Shown: positions 43,341 to 52,952, counted from the first letter of the stretch. The stretch is 64,000 nt of DNA from UBA1858 sp964636225 (GCA_964636225.1 CAZWQM010000007.1:1-64000), one strand, 5' to 3'. Translations and numbers: made by a program. Notes: generated from the sequence alone by a model not told the origin.

Positions 43341-44261
43341 TTAATGAGTACCTCGTAAAACTTCGCTGACAAAAATATTTTCAAGCGTGTCTTTTATGTC
43401 GTAGATTTCTACCAGGCTCCACGCATGCGCTTGAGACTTTTGCAGTAAATCTTTTTTCACTTCATCCAGATCCGCGTTAGTATGTAATTCAATTGTATAT
43501 GTATCTATGCTGATAATTTTGTCGATGCTATGGATTTTATTTAATGCTTCGATGGGTGCAGTGTCGAGAAAACGCATGCGGATTTTCATAGTCTGCTGAA
43601 GATCATCAATGTTTTTGGAGAAGACTGTGTGACCCTGTTTGAGCATATGCACTCGATCACAGATTTGCTCCACATCATTTAAATGGTGAGTCGATAATAG
43701 AACCGCGGCTTCATTTCTTAAGTGCAGTATCAGGTCGCGCATTTCGTGAATCTGGGTGGGATCTAAACCGTTGGTGGGTTCGTCAAGAATAATTGCTCGA
43801 GGCTGATGGATAATTGCCTGGGCAATGCCAATTCTTTGCTGGTAACCTTTGGATAACTTTTTAATTAAGCGTCTGGCAACTGATTGCAGCTCACAGAAAC
43901 GCTTAACTGTCTGCACGCGTTGTCGAGACTGTTCCCGTGTCATGTGGTGAATGCGAGCGCAATAATACAAATATTCATCCACAGTAAGGTCTTCATACAA
44001 AGGTGCTGTGTCGGGTAAATATCCCAGATTTTTTTTTGCCTTAAGCGGATATAAATTCAAATCAATATTGTTAATAGTGATTTGGCCTGCATCAGGTACC
44101 AGATCTCCGGTTAGCAAACGCAGAGTGGTTGTCTTGCCTGCGCCATTAGTTCCCAGTAATGCCATGACTTCGCCGTGTACCAAGGTTAAGCTAAGCTGCT
44201 GTAACGAAGGCTGCTGGCGGTAATGATGGCTTATGTTACTGGCCTGAATAACGGGTTCCAT
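43341..44261 (-). CDS. ABC transporter ATP-binding protein (GldA-like)
   Basis: The 306-residue ATPase has Walker A GTNGAGKTTTLRLL, signature KLSKGYQQRIGIAQ and Walker B AIILDEPTNGLDP. The C-terminal extension of about 90 residues is typical of ABC-2 exporter ATPases. It is the first gene of the minus-strand unit ATPase-permease-GldG-chorismatase-mutM. Only 34 nt separate its start from the divergent hydantoinase-like gene. Confidence 0.93.
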   Translation of the reverse strand: MEPVIQASNISHHYRQQPSLQQLSLTLVHGEVMALLGTNGAGKTTTLRLLTGDLVPDAGQITINNIDLNLYPLKAKKNLGYLPDTAPLYEDLTVDEYLYYCARIHHMTREQSRQRVQTVKRFCELQSVARRLIKKLSKGYQQRIGIAQAIIHQPRAIILDEPTNGLDPTQIHEMRDLILHLRNEAAVLLSTHHLNDVEQICDRVHMLKQGHTVFSKNIDDLQQTMKIRMRFLDTAPIEALNKIHSIDKIISIDTYTIELHTNADLDEVKKDLLQKSQAHAWSLVEIYDIKDTLENIFVSEVLRGTH

Positions 44262-44295
44262 GTGTGCAAGATTAAACTAATTGTTGAGAATTGAT

Positions 44296-46257
44296 ATGTC
44301 CGAATTTGTTGGTATCGATACAGGCGGGACATTTACTGATTTCATTTTATATAAAAATGGCACATTTGTTACGTATAAAATTCCATCAACACCAAACGCG
44401 CCAGAACAGGCTATTCTGGCGGGCCTAAAACATCTAAATGTCAATCTTGAAACGGCACATATTATCCATGGCACGACAGTGGCCACCAATGCATTATTGG
44501 AAGGAAAAGGTGCGAAAACCGCTTTCATTACCAATACGGGGCTTAAAGACATATTGCATATTGGTCGACAGACGCGTGATCAACTCTATAGTCTGAGCCC
44601 ACAAAAAACTCGTCAATTATTTGAAAAATCACTTTGCTTTGAAACGGCAGGTAGATTGCAGGCTGATGGCACTGAGCTTGAGCCCACATCCCATTCTCAG
44701 ATACAGGTACTTAAACAAACATTGAAGGCCCAGGGCGTGGAAGCTGTGGCCATATGCATGTTGTTTTCATTTATGGACAATCGTCATGAGAGTGATATTC
44801 AGGAGCTGCTTAAACAAGACTTTTTTGTCACATGCTCCAGCCGTATATTGCCTGAACCACGCGAATACGAACGCGCCGTGTTGGCCTGGCTGAACAGTTA
44901 TCTGGGCCCTGTTACCCAACGATATCTGCAAAAAATGCAGGCCAATGTGAGCACGCCATTACATATCATGCAAAGTGATGCCACTAGTCTGCCCGCCGTC
45001 CAAGCAGGAAAGACGGCCGTGCATTTATTATTATCCGGGCCGGCCGGAGGCGTGCTGGCGGCCACTTCAATCAGCCAAAACAGTCCATATAAAAAATTAT
45101 TGACACTGGATATGGGTGGAACATCGACGGATGTATCCCTGATTGATCAGCAACCAAGCTTTACCAATGAAGGCCAACTGGCAGAATTTCCCCTGGCGAT
45201 CCCCATGCTCGATATTCACACCATCGGCGCTGGAGGCGGATCGATTGCTCGTGTAGATGAAGCGGGCCGATTGCATGTGGGCCCCGAATCTGCGGGTGCT
45301 GTGCCTGGGCCGGCATGTTACGGGCATGGAGGACAGCAGGCAACCATTACGGATGCGAATGTGGTGCTGGGTCGCTTGCCAGCTTCCAGAGCCTGGTCAG
45401 GTGGTCTGTCGTTAAATATGGCGGCCGCTCAACAGGCCATGGAGAAGATTGCTCATGCGCTAAACAGCTCAACACGGGATGCAGCGGTAGGCATTGTTCA
45501 GTTGGCCAATGCGCATATGGTGCAGGCGCTTCGAGTGATTTCCATTCAACGCGGCTATGATCCGGCAGAGTTTAATTTACTTCCATTTGGTGGCGCTGCC
45601 GGCCTGCATATGTGTGCTGTAGCGAGGGAGCTGGGCATCCGTTCCATTGTCGTGCCTGTGAACTCGGGAATATTGTCTGCCCAGGGCATGTTAAATGCGC
45701 CTGCCGGGCAGCGTGTTACTCAGTCCCTGTGCGCCCTGTGGTCAGAATTAACAGAACATAGCGTCGGGCAGTTAATCGAAAAATTACGCTTGCGGGCCGT
45801 GCGGCAACTGGAAAGTCTGAAATTGTCATGCACGCGTACCAGTCAATGGCTGGATATGCGCTATCGGGGGCAGTCCAGTACGATCAGTTTGCTCTGGTGT
45901 GAGGACCTGTTAACGCAATTTCAGCGCGAACATGAAAAACGTTTTGGTTATTGCCTGTCGGTGGAGCTGATTGAACTCGTGACACTAAAGGTGTGGGCAT
46001 ATCATGATAGGCCGGCACTTCAACTGGAAGGAGTGAATCAAGGAATGCCTGCGCAAGCCGTAGATTACGTATGTCTGTATGAAGAGGACACACCGGTCCC
46101 GCTGTATTTGCGCGGGCAGCTGGTCGCTGGGCAAGCTGTGATCGGCCCATGTATAATACTGGACGATGCCGGCACTCATTATGTGGAGAAACTGTGGCGT
46201 GGGCGAATAACCCCGGAAGGGCATATTCATCTGCAAATGCAGGAAGATTGTCCTTAA
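44296..46257 (+). CDS. Hydantoinase/oxoprolinase A-subunit family protein
   Basis: The 653-residue protein of the HyuA/OplA family has an actin-like fold that binds ATP: GIDTGGTFTDFILY, GTTVATNALLEGKGAKTAF and LDMGGTSTDVSLID. SGPAGGVLAATSIS and GAGGGSIARVD are further signatures. Such proteins cleave cyclic amides (hydantoins, 5-oxoproline) or act as acetone carboxylase-type subunits, usually with a HyuB partner. No HyuB is next to it. The start ATG 44296 is preferred over a TTG five codons earlier. Substrate is not known. Confidence 0.88.
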   Translation: MSEFVGIDTGGTFTDFILYKNGTFVTYKIPSTPNAPEQAILAGLKHLNVNLETAHIIHGTTVATNALLEGKGAKTAFITNTGLKDILHIGRQTRDQLYSLSPQKTRQLFEKSLCFETAGRLQADGTELEPTSHSQIQVLKQTLKAQGVEAVAICMLFSFMDNRHESDIQELLKQDFFVTCSSRILPEPREYERAVLAWLNSYLGPVTQRYLQKMQANVSTPLHIMQSDATSLPAVQAGKTAVHLLLSGPAGGVLAATSISQNSPYKKLLTLDMGGTSTDVSLIDQQPSFTNEGQLAEFPLAIPMLDIHTIGAGGGSIARVDEAGRLHVGPESAGAVPGPACYGHGGQQATITDANVVLGRLPASRAWSGGLSLNMAAAQQAMEKIAHALNSSTRDAAVGIVQLANAHMVQALRVISIQRGYDPAEFNLLPFGGAAGLHMCAVARELGIRSIVVPVNSGILSAQGMLNAPAGQRVTQSLCALWSELTEHSVGQLIEKLRLRAVRQLESLKLSCTRTSQWLDMRYRGQSSTISLLWCEDLLTQFQREHEKRFGYCLSVELIELVTLKVWAYHDRPALQLEGVNQGMPAQAVDYVCLYEEDTPVPLYLRGQLVAGQAVIGPCIILDDAGTHYVEKLWRGRITPEGHIHLQMQEDCP

Positions 46258-46344
46258 ATATTGCGCAGTAATCGTGGTTTTTCTACAAGTCCGCGTATGA
46301 TTTGTCGATAGATAAAGTTAACCAACGTCTTAAGGAATAATTTC

Positions 46345-47559
46345 ATGCTGGATGGATTATTACATATGCCATGGTGGGCGGATTTGATTGCCGTATTACT
46401 CGCAACTCATCTGACGATTGTTTCAGTCACACTATATCTGCATCGCTGTCAGGCGCATCGTGCAATTACCCTGCATCCCTGGGTAAGTCATATTTTCCGT
46501 TTCTGGTTATGGTTTACCACTGGACAGACCACCCGGGAATGGGTGTCTGTTCATCGCAAGCATCACGCCTTTACGGAAACGGAAAATGATCCTCATAGCC
46601 CGCATGTACACGGCATACGCAAGGTGTTGCTGGAAGGCGCTGAGTTGTATCGCGTGTCCGCTGTCGACCCTCAAGTTAGTGAAGAATACGGACACGGTAC
46701 CCCTGATGACTGGTTGGAAAATAATATATACAAGCGATACACCAATGTCGGAATTGGTACCTGCCTGGTTATTTACGTGCTGCTGTTTGGCCCGATAGGG
46801 CTGACATACTGGGCGATACACATGGCCTGGATTCCATTTTTTGCGGCGGGCCTGGTCAACGGCGCAGGACATTACTGGGGCTACCGTAATTTTGAGCCAC
46901 AGGACGGTTCAACCAACCTGATTAATATTGGTCTCATCATCGGCGGCGAAGAATTGCATAATAATCACCATGCCTACCCTAGTTCGGCACGTTTCTCCGT
47001 GCACTGGTGGGAGTTTGATATTGGCTGGATGTATATTCGTCTGCTAAGCGCGGTGGGCCTGGCAGAGGTGAAGAAAGTTGCGCCAAGACCCAAACAGAAT
47101 TCCAGCTTAGCCGAAAAAGACAAGCTTGATCTGGAGTCAGTACGTGCGATGGTCACGAGCAAACTGCATATCATGGCAGATTACGCCCGACAGGTGACTC
47201 GGCCTGTTCTCAAGGCTGAAATCGCCAGGGCTGAAGGAAATTATCGAAGCGCATTGAAACGTGTGCAAAAAGCGATTATTCGGGAGCGTAGTCTTATGAC
47301 GCATCCACAGATTGAATATCTCAACCAGATCTTGCATGAAAATCTACAGTTAAAAACCGTTTACGAGTATCAGCAACGTCTGACCGAAGTGTGGACGCGT
47401 AAATACAGAAATAATGAAGGGATGCTGAAAGCTGTTGCAGAATGGTGCCAGGAGGCAGAAGCAACAGGGATAAGGGTCTTGGAGGACTTTGCGCGGTCGC
47501 TACGAAATTATTCTCTGCAACCGATTTATAATCACACCCGGCAGGTATATAGCGTGTAG
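46345..47559 (+). CDS. Membrane fatty acid desaturase (acyl-CoA/acyl-lipid Delta-9 type)
   Basis: The 404-residue di-iron membrane desaturase has the three histidine boxes HRCQAH (33-38), HRKHH (70-74) and HNNHH (205-209). Four membrane helices lie around them. A C-terminal cytoplasmic extension of about 150 residues (from near 260) is helical and charged, as seen in DesA-type proteins of gammaproteobacteria. It would introduce double bonds to adjust membrane fluidity. AAGGAAT lies before the ATG. Confidence 0.92.
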   Translation: MLDGLLHMPWWADLIAVLLATHLTIVSVTLYLHRCQAHRAITLHPWVSHIFRFWLWFTTGQTTREWVSVHRKHHAFTETENDPHSPHVHGIRKVLLEGAELYRVSAVDPQVSEEYGHGTPDDWLENNIYKRYTNVGIGTCLVIYVLLFGPIGLTYWAIHMAWIPFFAAGLVNGAGHYWGYRNFEPQDGSTNLINIGLIIGGEELHNNHHAYPSSARFSVHWWEFDIGWMYIRLLSAVGLAEVKKVAPRPKQNSSLAEKDKLDLESVRAMVTSKLHIMADYARQVTRPVLKAEIARAEGNYRSALKRVQKAIIRERSLMTHPQIEYLNQILHENLQLKTVYEYQQRLTEVWTRKYRNNEGMLKAVAEWCQEAEATGIRVLEDFARSLRNYSLQPIYNHTRQVYSV

Positions 47560-47573
47560 CCGGGCGTTGTTGA

Positions 47574-47729
47574 CTACTTAATTTTTGCTTCTTTGTACAG
47601 TACGTGCTTGCGAATCACGGGATCGTACTTTTTGATCTCCATTTTATCCGGCATAGTGCGCTTGTTTTTGGTCGTGGTATAGAAATGACCTGTATCTGCT
47701 GTAGATACTAATTTGATTTTATCTCGCAT
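47574..47729 (-). CDS. rpmG: 50S ribosomal protein L33
   Basis: This 51-residue protein reads MRDKIKLVSTADTGHFYTTT and ends RKHVLYKEAKIK. It matches L33 throughout. It lacks the zinc-binding Cys pairs (C- form), so it is the zinc-independent version. It lies 35 nt after rpmB, the usual rpmB-rpmG order. Confidence 0.97.
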   Translation of the reverse strand: MRDKIKLVSTADTGHFYTTTKNKRTMPDKMEIKKYDPVIRKHVLYKEAKIK

Positions 47730-47764
47730 GATGTAATCTCAGTCGTTATTAAACGGCTTTAGGC

Positions 47765-48001
47765 TTAAACAGCCTCTCCGCGGGAACGAATGTCTGCAAG
47801 TACAGCATCAATCCCTTTTTTATCGATAATTCGCATTCCTTTGGTAGATAAGCGTAACTTGACCCAACGGCCTTCGCTTTCCACCCAGAATCGATGGGTA
47901 TGTAAATTTGGAAGAAATCTACGGCGCGTTTTATTATGCGCGTGCGAAACGTTGTTTCCTGCAACAGGTCGCTTACCGGTAACTTGGCATACTCTAGACA
48001 T
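47765..48001 (-). CDS. rpmB: 50S ribosomal protein L28
   Basis: This 78-residue protein starts MSRVCQVTGKRPVAGNNVSH and matches L28 along its length, with KTRRRFLPNLHTHRFWVES following. The zinc-ligand Cys pairs of the C+ form are not complete. It is first in the rpmB-rpmG operon and divergent from folB. Confidence 0.98.
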   Translation of the reverse strand: MSRVCQVTGKRPVAGNNVSHAHNKTRRRFLPNLHTHRFWVESEGRWVKLRLSTKGMRIIDKKGIDAVLADIRSRGEAV

Positions 48002-48055
48002 GGTAAATATTCTTGTGTTTGTGTATTACGTATGGGCGGCGTACCTTAACAGAAA

Positions 48056-48084
48056 GGTATATGCTAGACAATATATAGACGCAA
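48056..48084 (-). promoter_or_regulatory. Predicted promoter of rpmB-rpmG
   Basis: On the minus strand TTGCGT (48079-48084) and TATACC (48056-48061) are 17 nt apart, 55 nt upstream of the rpmB ATG. Matches are 4/6 and 5/6 to the sigma-70 boxes. Confidence 0.45.
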
Positions 48085-48135
48085 TCGAATAGTGATTTGC
48101 TGATCAGATAATTATTAAGGAAAGTTAACGGGATA

Positions 48136-48492
48136 ATGGACACAGTATTTATACGTGATTTGAGCATGGACGCAGTGATAGGCGTTTTTGGCTGGGAACG
48201 ACAGGTGCGCCAAAAAATTACTATAAACCTCGAAATGGCGACCAATATCCGCAAAGCGGCGGAGACAGATAACCTTGAGTATACCATTGATTATAAAGCA
48301 ATTTCTCAGCGTATTCGTGTTCTGGTGGATGAAAATCAGCCAAAATTGGTGGAAACCTTGATCGAGTTGATTGCCTCTACGGTTATGAAAGAATTCAATA
48401 TTCCCTGGTTACGTATCTCCATCGCCAAACCTGGAGCGGTGCGTGGTTCAGCAGCAGTAGGTGTGACTATCGAACGCGGAAACCGTGACTAG
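48136..48492 (+). CDS. folB: Dihydroneopterin aldolase FolB
   Basis: FolB converts dihydroneopterin to 6-hydroxymethyl-dihydropterin in folate synthesis. The 118-residue protein begins MDTVFIRDLSMDAVIGVFGWERQ (read in parts); the conserved Glu in GWER and the NLEYTIDYKAIS segment fit the family. The late Lys in SIAKPGAVRG is the catalytic Lys. folK follows by 2 nt. Confidence 0.96.
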   Translation: MDTVFIRDLSMDAVIGVFGWERQVRQKITINLEMATNIRKAAETDNLEYTIDYKAISQRIRVLVDENQPKLVETLIELIASTVMKEFNIPWLRISIAKPGAVRGSAAVGVTIERGNRD

Positions 48493-48494
48493 AA

Positions 48495-48992
48495 ATGACT
48501 CGGGTTTATATTGGCATCGGTAGCAATATCGATAAGCACATCCATATACCTAAAGTCCTTAAGGAGTTGAAGGAAATGTTTGGTGAATTGCATGTTTCAC
48601 CCATTTACCAAACGGCATCAGAAGGATTCAGCGGTGAAGATTTCTATAATCTGGTAGTGGGTCTGGAAACTGACATGACCGCACAGGAAATGCGCCAATA
48701 CTTAAGAGGGCTAGAGGCCAGTCACGGTCGCATCCGGGATAGTAAGAACCAGTTTATTTCAAGAACCATCGATCTGGATCAGTTGCTGTATGGTAGTCAG
48801 CAGATCAATCGGGACGGCGTGCATGTGCCAAGCTCGGATATCACCAAATACGCGTTTGTACTCAAGCCGCTGGTAGATATCGCCGGAGAAATGCGCCATC
48901 CCATTCTAAGAACATCTTTTGCTCAGCTATGGAAAAATTTTGATAAGGACAAGTTGGAGTTAAAGCGGGTAACTGAAATCCATCAGTCTTAG
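48495..48992 (+). CDS. folK: 2-amino-4-hydroxy-6-hydroxymethyldihydropteridine pyrophosphokinase FolK
   Basis: FolK transfers pyrophosphate from ATP to the FolB product. The 165-residue protein has the N-terminal YIGIGSNIDKH and the metal-binding DLDQLLYG (usual form is DLDLLLYG). HGRIRDSKNQFISRTIDLD provides substrate contacts. It is convergent with the pteridine reductase gene, 3 nt apart. Confidence 0.94.
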   Translation: MTRVYIGIGSNIDKHIHIPKVLKELKEMFGELHVSPIYQTASEGFSGEDFYNLVVGLETDMTAQEMRQYLRGLEASHGRIRDSKNQFISRTIDLDQLLYGSQQINRDGVHVPSSDITKYAFVLKPLVDIAGEMRHPILRTSFAQLWKNFDKDKLELKRVTEIHQS

Positions 48993-48995
48993 CGG

Positions 48996-49739
48996 CTAGT
49001 TGCTTAAAGTGCGTCCTCCATCCACGGCGATAATTTGTCCTGTAATATAGTTCGCTGAATTGGTGAGAAACCAGACAGTGTCCGCGATATCGGATGGCTG
49101 CCCCTCATGCTTTAATGCGGTGCGTTCAATAATTTCCTGATGCATGGGTTCGAACTCTTCAATTTCCGGCCACATAATGGCGCCGGGAGAAATACCATTA
49201 ACCCTGATATCAGGTGCCAGTTCGCGTGCCAGTGACTTAGTCAACATGGCAAGCCCGGCTTTGGCAATACAGTAAACTGTATAACCTTTTAGCGGACGAT
49301 CCGAATGAATATCGACAATATTAATGATGCAGCCTTTTTGCGCAGCCAGTGACGAAGCCAATGACTTGCTCAGAAAGAGCGGAGCCTGAAGGTTAACACC
49401 GACTAAATCATTCCAATGTTGGAGGCTGATATCCTGAATGGGTGTAGGGTGAAAAGTGGAGGCATTGTTAACCAATACATCAAGCCTTCCCCATGCGCCA
49501 AGTACCTGAGAAGTAAAATCATTCAGTTGATCAACTTTGAGTAAATTAAATGAAATGGTTCGCACGCTGTCTTTACGCGCTGCATTCAGTTCACTCGCAA
49601 TCGCGCTGGCGGCCTCATCAGAACCATTGTAGTGTAGTATCACGCGCAGACCTTCTGAGTGAAGTCGACGCACTATTTCTGCGCCAATGCGTTTGGCTGA
49701 CCCGGTCACCAGGGCAACACGATTAGCTGAATCATCCAT
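48996..49739 (-). CDS. Pteridine reductase (FolM-like short-chain dehydrogenase)
   Basis: The 247-residue SDR reduces pterins/dihydrofolate with NADPH. The cofactor loop TGSAKRIG (12-19) carries the Arg characteristic of pteridine reductases. The catalytic set is Asp-Tyr-Lys: IVDIHS (Asp in place of Ser), then VYCIAK with Tyr 13 and Lys 17 residues later, the spacing of Leishmania PTR1. Position next to folB-folK supports the call. The gene is divergent from the methyltransferase at 49824. Confidence 0.9.
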   Translation of the reverse strand: MDDSANRVALVTGSAKRIGAEIVRRLHSEGLRVILHYNGSDEAASAIASELNAARKDSVRTISFNLLKVDQLNDFTSQVLGAWGRLDVLVNNASTFHPTPIQDISLQHWNDLVGVNLQAPLFLSKSLASSLAAQKGCIINIVDIHSDRPLKGYTVYCIAKAGLAMLTKSLARELAPDIRVNGISPGAIMWPEIEEFEPMHQEIIERTALKHEGQPSDIADTVWFLTNSANYITGQIIAVDGGRTLSN

Positions 49740-49823
49740 AAATAATCCTGATGGTTAGATTTTTGATTAATGTACCATATAGTTCGCTTGTATTTGACGT
49801 CGACTTGGATAGGGCAGTAATAA

Positions 49824-50993
49824 ATGAAACTTAAACTGCCTGCACCATCTGATGAAGAGTTACAGCGTAGTCAGCGTTGCCAACAGATTATTGTCGAAGA
49901 AATTCATCGTCATCAACGTCCGATGAATTTTGAGCGCTATATGCAGATATGTCTGTACGCCAGTCAGATAGGATATTATGAAAGTGGCAGTGATATATTT
50001 GGTCCTCAGGGTGATTTCACTACCAGCCCGGAAAGAAGTGAATTTTTTGCACATGCATTTGCAGCGCATATTAAAAACATAAAAGCACAAATAGGCGACT
50101 ATTCGCTGATAGAAGTAGGCGCGGGAAGTGGCAAGTTTGCAGGTGATCTTATACGCGCACTGAAACACATCGCGTGTTTACCACAGCGTTATTATATTGT
50201 TGAAAAAAGTAGCGAATTAAAACGTCGTCAAAAAACATATTTGGCCGAGTATCAATCGATGTGTGAAATTGAGTGGATAGAGGCATTAGCTACGCCCGTT
50301 GATTGTGCCATTGTTATAGCAAATGAAGTCCTGGATGCATTGCCAGTTAAGCTATTAAGTGTAGAGCGAAATAAAATATATGAACGCTGTGTGAACGTAG
50401 GTGAAGACGGCGAATTGGAATTTGTGCAAGTTGAAGCCGAAGAGCCATTGTTTTCATTGATGCAAACAATGCTGCCAGAGTCGGTCTTGAATGAGGGTGA
50501 TGGCACATACCACTGCGAAGTTAATCTGATATTGAATGACTTCATTCAGGAAATTGCTGCGTTTGTGAATAAGGGTATATTTTTTTATATCGACTATGGC
50601 TATGCTCGCCACGAGTACTATCATGAACAACGCACAATGGGGACTCTGATTTGTCACTACCGAAATAGTGCCAATCAGCTGGCTCTGCTTTGGCCGGGTC
50701 TGCAGGATATTTCATGCAATGTAGACTTCACGGCCGTGGCTGAAGCCGGTGTGGAATGTGGATTAAATGTTGAAATATACAGTACTCAGGGAAACTTTCT
50801 GCTGGCGAGTCATACGCTTGAAAATATCCTCGCGGATAATCAGGATCCGGTCAAACTGCAGCAACAGGCAGAAATAAAAAGATTAATTATGCCTGCCGAA
50901 ATGGGAGAACGGTTTCAGATTATTCTACTGAGCAAAAACATGGCGTTAGATTGTCACTCTTTGACTACGCGAAATATGTTGCATCGTTTATAG
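49824..50993 (+). CDS. MidA/NDUFAF7-family SAM-dependent methyltransferase
   Basis: The 389-residue protein belongs to the COG1565 family; the eukaryotic member NDUFAF7 methylates an Arg of a complex I subunit. Motifs are GYYESGSDIFGPQGDFTTSP, the SAM loop LIEVGAGSGKFAGDL and ANEVLDALPV, with FYIDYGYARHEYY. The bacterial target is unknown. uppP follows 9 nt downstream. Confidence 0.9.
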   Translation: MKLKLPAPSDEELQRSQRCQQIIVEEIHRHQRPMNFERYMQICLYASQIGYYESGSDIFGPQGDFTTSPERSEFFAHAFAAHIKNIKAQIGDYSLIEVGAGSGKFAGDLIRALKHIACLPQRYYIVEKSSELKRRQKTYLAEYQSMCEIEWIEALATPVDCAIVIANEVLDALPVKLLSVERNKIYERCVNVGEDGELEFVQVEAEEPLFSLMQTMLPESVLNEGDGTYHCEVNLILNDFIQEIAAFVNKGIFFYIDYGYARHEYYHEQRTMGTLICHYRNSANQLALLWPGLQDISCNVDFTAVAEAGVECGLNVEIYSTQGNFLLASHTLENILADNQDPVKLQQQAEIKRLIMPAEMGERFQIILLSKNMALDCHSLTTRNMLHRL

Positions 50994-51002
50994 AGAAATA
51001 AA

Positions 51003-51794
51003 GTGGATTTAATACAGATCATTGCGTTGGGATTTATTCAGGGGCTGACAGAATTTTTGCCTGTTTCCAGTTCTGCCCATTTAGTACTGATTTCAATTTT
51101 TATGAGTTGGAAAGATCAGGGGCTATTGATGGATGTGGCCGCTCATGCAGGCAGCCTGGTCGCCGTGTTGTTTTATTTCAGGAGAGAATTGATTGAGATG
51201 GCGCGCGCCTTGTTTAATCCAAAAGCAGCCCAGAATGAAGATACGATCCGGTTAATAATCGCAATTGTCATTGCAACCATTCCTATTGTTGTGGCGGGAT
51301 TAATATTTGCTGACTTTATTGAACAATATTTACGCAGCGCGCACGTCATTGCAATAACTACACTAGTCTTTGCTTTATTCCTGGCTTATGCAGATAAGAC
51401 TGGCCGACAGCTTCATGATGAATACAAGCTCTGCTGGAAAGCCATTCTTTTTATTGGATGTGCCCAGGTGTTTGCGTTGATTCCGGGAACATCGAGGTCG
51501 GGCGTCACCATGACCGCCGGACTTATGATCGGTTTAACTAAAGTAGCTGCCGCTCGTTTTTCATTTCTATTATCCATTCCAACCATTCTCGCGGCGATTG
51601 TATATAAGTCCACGCAACTGGTTACAACTCAAATACATATGGAACTGGGGCCGGCGCTGGGAGTTTTTGCTATATCAGGCGTGGTTGCTTACTTTTGTAT
51701 AGAGGCGTTTATTCGTCTGGTCAATATTGTGGGCATGATGCCGTTTGTCATTTATCGCCTTATTTTAGGTGTGCTGCTTTTTATTTTTATTTAG
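51003..51794 (+). CDS. uppP: Undecaprenyl-diphosphatase UppP (BacA)
   Basis: UppP recycles undecaprenyl-diphosphate to the monophosphate carrier for cell-wall synthesis. The 263-residue membrane protein begins at a GTG and carries QGLTEFLPVSSSAHL and the phosphatase motif PGTSRSGVTMTAGLMIG. Eight helices are predicted. Its end overlaps the convergent cca gene by 8 nt. Confidence 0.97.
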   Translation: MDLIQIIALGFIQGLTEFLPVSSSAHLVLISIFMSWKDQGLLMDVAAHAGSLVAVLFYFRRELIEMARALFNPKAAQNEDTIRLIIAIVIATIPIVVAGLIFADFIEQYLRSAHVIAITTLVFALFLAYADKTGRQLHDEYKLCWKAILFIGCAQVFALIPGTSRSGVTMTAGLMIGLTKVAAARFSFLLSIPTILAAIVYKSTQLVTTQIHMELGPALGVFAISGVVAYFCIEAFIRLVNIVGMMPFVIYRLILGVLLFIFI

Positions 51795-52935
51795 TACGAG
51801 AATTTTTCTGCTTTTCGTCAATAAGCTGTTTGCGTGCAGCAGCCAATGCTTCGCCTATTGCCCTACCTTCCAGCGTTTCGAGTTGTTGTGCGGATAGCTT
51901 AATCGAGTTTAATAGGGGAACCAGCTCAATTAAAAAATGTAATGACGAGTTATCTGGCAAATCGAACAGTGTCACCATCTTACACATACAAGCAAGCAGA
52001 TTCAGGCAGCGAGATTCGCGACGGAATGCATCCAGTTTATGCAGAAGGTCATAGATATCGTCGCTGTTTTGACTGAGTGACTGATGACAATCCAGAAAAT
52101 AGCGAGTGGATAAAACACTCAGTTCCTGCAAATTGTTCGGGCATGCGAAACAGTGGTTAATTGCTTGTGGAGTGTTTGTATCAAAGCCTTTATCTGTATT
52201 ACTGGCAAGCATCACCAGCCCAACATATCGGAATTCATAGTTATCAATATGCCTTAATTTGGCCAGATGTAATAAACCGCTTTTGTTTCCCAAGGCCGAA
52301 TTCAGTTCGGCAGCAATTTTAGCTAATGCACCAGTCTGTAAAAGTACCAGAAAATAAATTTCAGGATTGGCTGTAGCCAGTGCAGATTGAGTCTCCCTCC
52401 AGACACGTTCTTTAGACAGCAGTTCTAACTCTCCGCTCTGACTTATTTCAGACATAAGTGCTAACGTGTCTGGTGCAATGGTAAAATTCAGGTGCCAGAA
52501 GCGTGCGGCAAAACGGGCGACACGAAGTACCCGCAGCGGGTCTTCAGAAAACGCTGGTGAAATATGGCGCAGAATTCGATTTTTAATATCATCCAAGCCG
52601 CCATAAGGATCTGTTAAATTTCCATACTCATCCTGAGCAATGGCGTTGATGGTTAAATCACGTCTCTGTAGATCTTCTTGCAAGGTAATCTCAGGCGAGC
52701 TAAACACCTCAAAGCCAGTGTGTCCTTTAGCGGATTTGCGCTCTGTGCGTGCAAGCGCATATTCCTCAGCTGTTTCTGAATGTAAAAACACTGGAAAATC
52801 TTTACCTACTTGTCGAAAGCCCAGGTCAAGCATTTCTTCAGGCGTGGAACCAACTACTACCCAGTCCTTCTCGTGGACTGGTAGACTTAATAATCGGTCA
52901 CGCACCGCGCCACCAACTAGATACTTTTGCATCAT
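51787..52935 (-). CDS. cca: CCA tRNA nucleotidyltransferase
   Basis: This enzyme adds or repairs the 3' CCA of tRNAs. The 382-residue class II protein starts MMQKYLVGGAVRDRLLSLPV, with KDWVVVGSTPEEM providing the catalytic carboxylate region and RRDLTINAIA the motif B. AARFWHLNFTIAPDT follows. It lacks the full C-terminal HD phosphohydrolase domain of E. coli Cca. It is divergent from the lipoprotein peptidase gene with 17 nt between starts. Confidence 0.94.
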   Translation of the reverse strand: MMQKYLVGGAVRDRLLSLPVHEKDWVVVGSTPEEMLDLGFRQVGKDFPVFLHSETAEEYALARTERKSAKGHTGFEVFSSPEITLQEDLQRRDLTINAIAQDEYGNLTDPYGGLDDIKNRILRHISPAFSEDPLRVLRVARFAARFWHLNFTIAPDTLALMSEISQSGELELLSKERVWRETQSALATANPEIYFLVLLQTGALAKIAAELNSALGNKSGLLHLAKLRHIDNYEFRYVGLVMLASNTDKGFDTNTPQAINHCFACPNNLQELSVLSTRYFLDCHQSLSQNSDDIYDLLHKLDAFRRESRCLNLLACMCKMVTLFDLPDNSSLHFLIELVPLLNSIKLSAQQLETLEGRAIGEALAAARKQLIDEKQKNSRTK

Positions 52936-52952
52936 TTACTGTTTACTATACC

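Noticed and set aside
52749..52952. Upstream extension of the lipoprotein peptidase gene
   Set aside because: It would overlap the cca 5' end by 187 nt and destroy the lipoprotein signal; the GTG at 52953 gives a proper lipobox.
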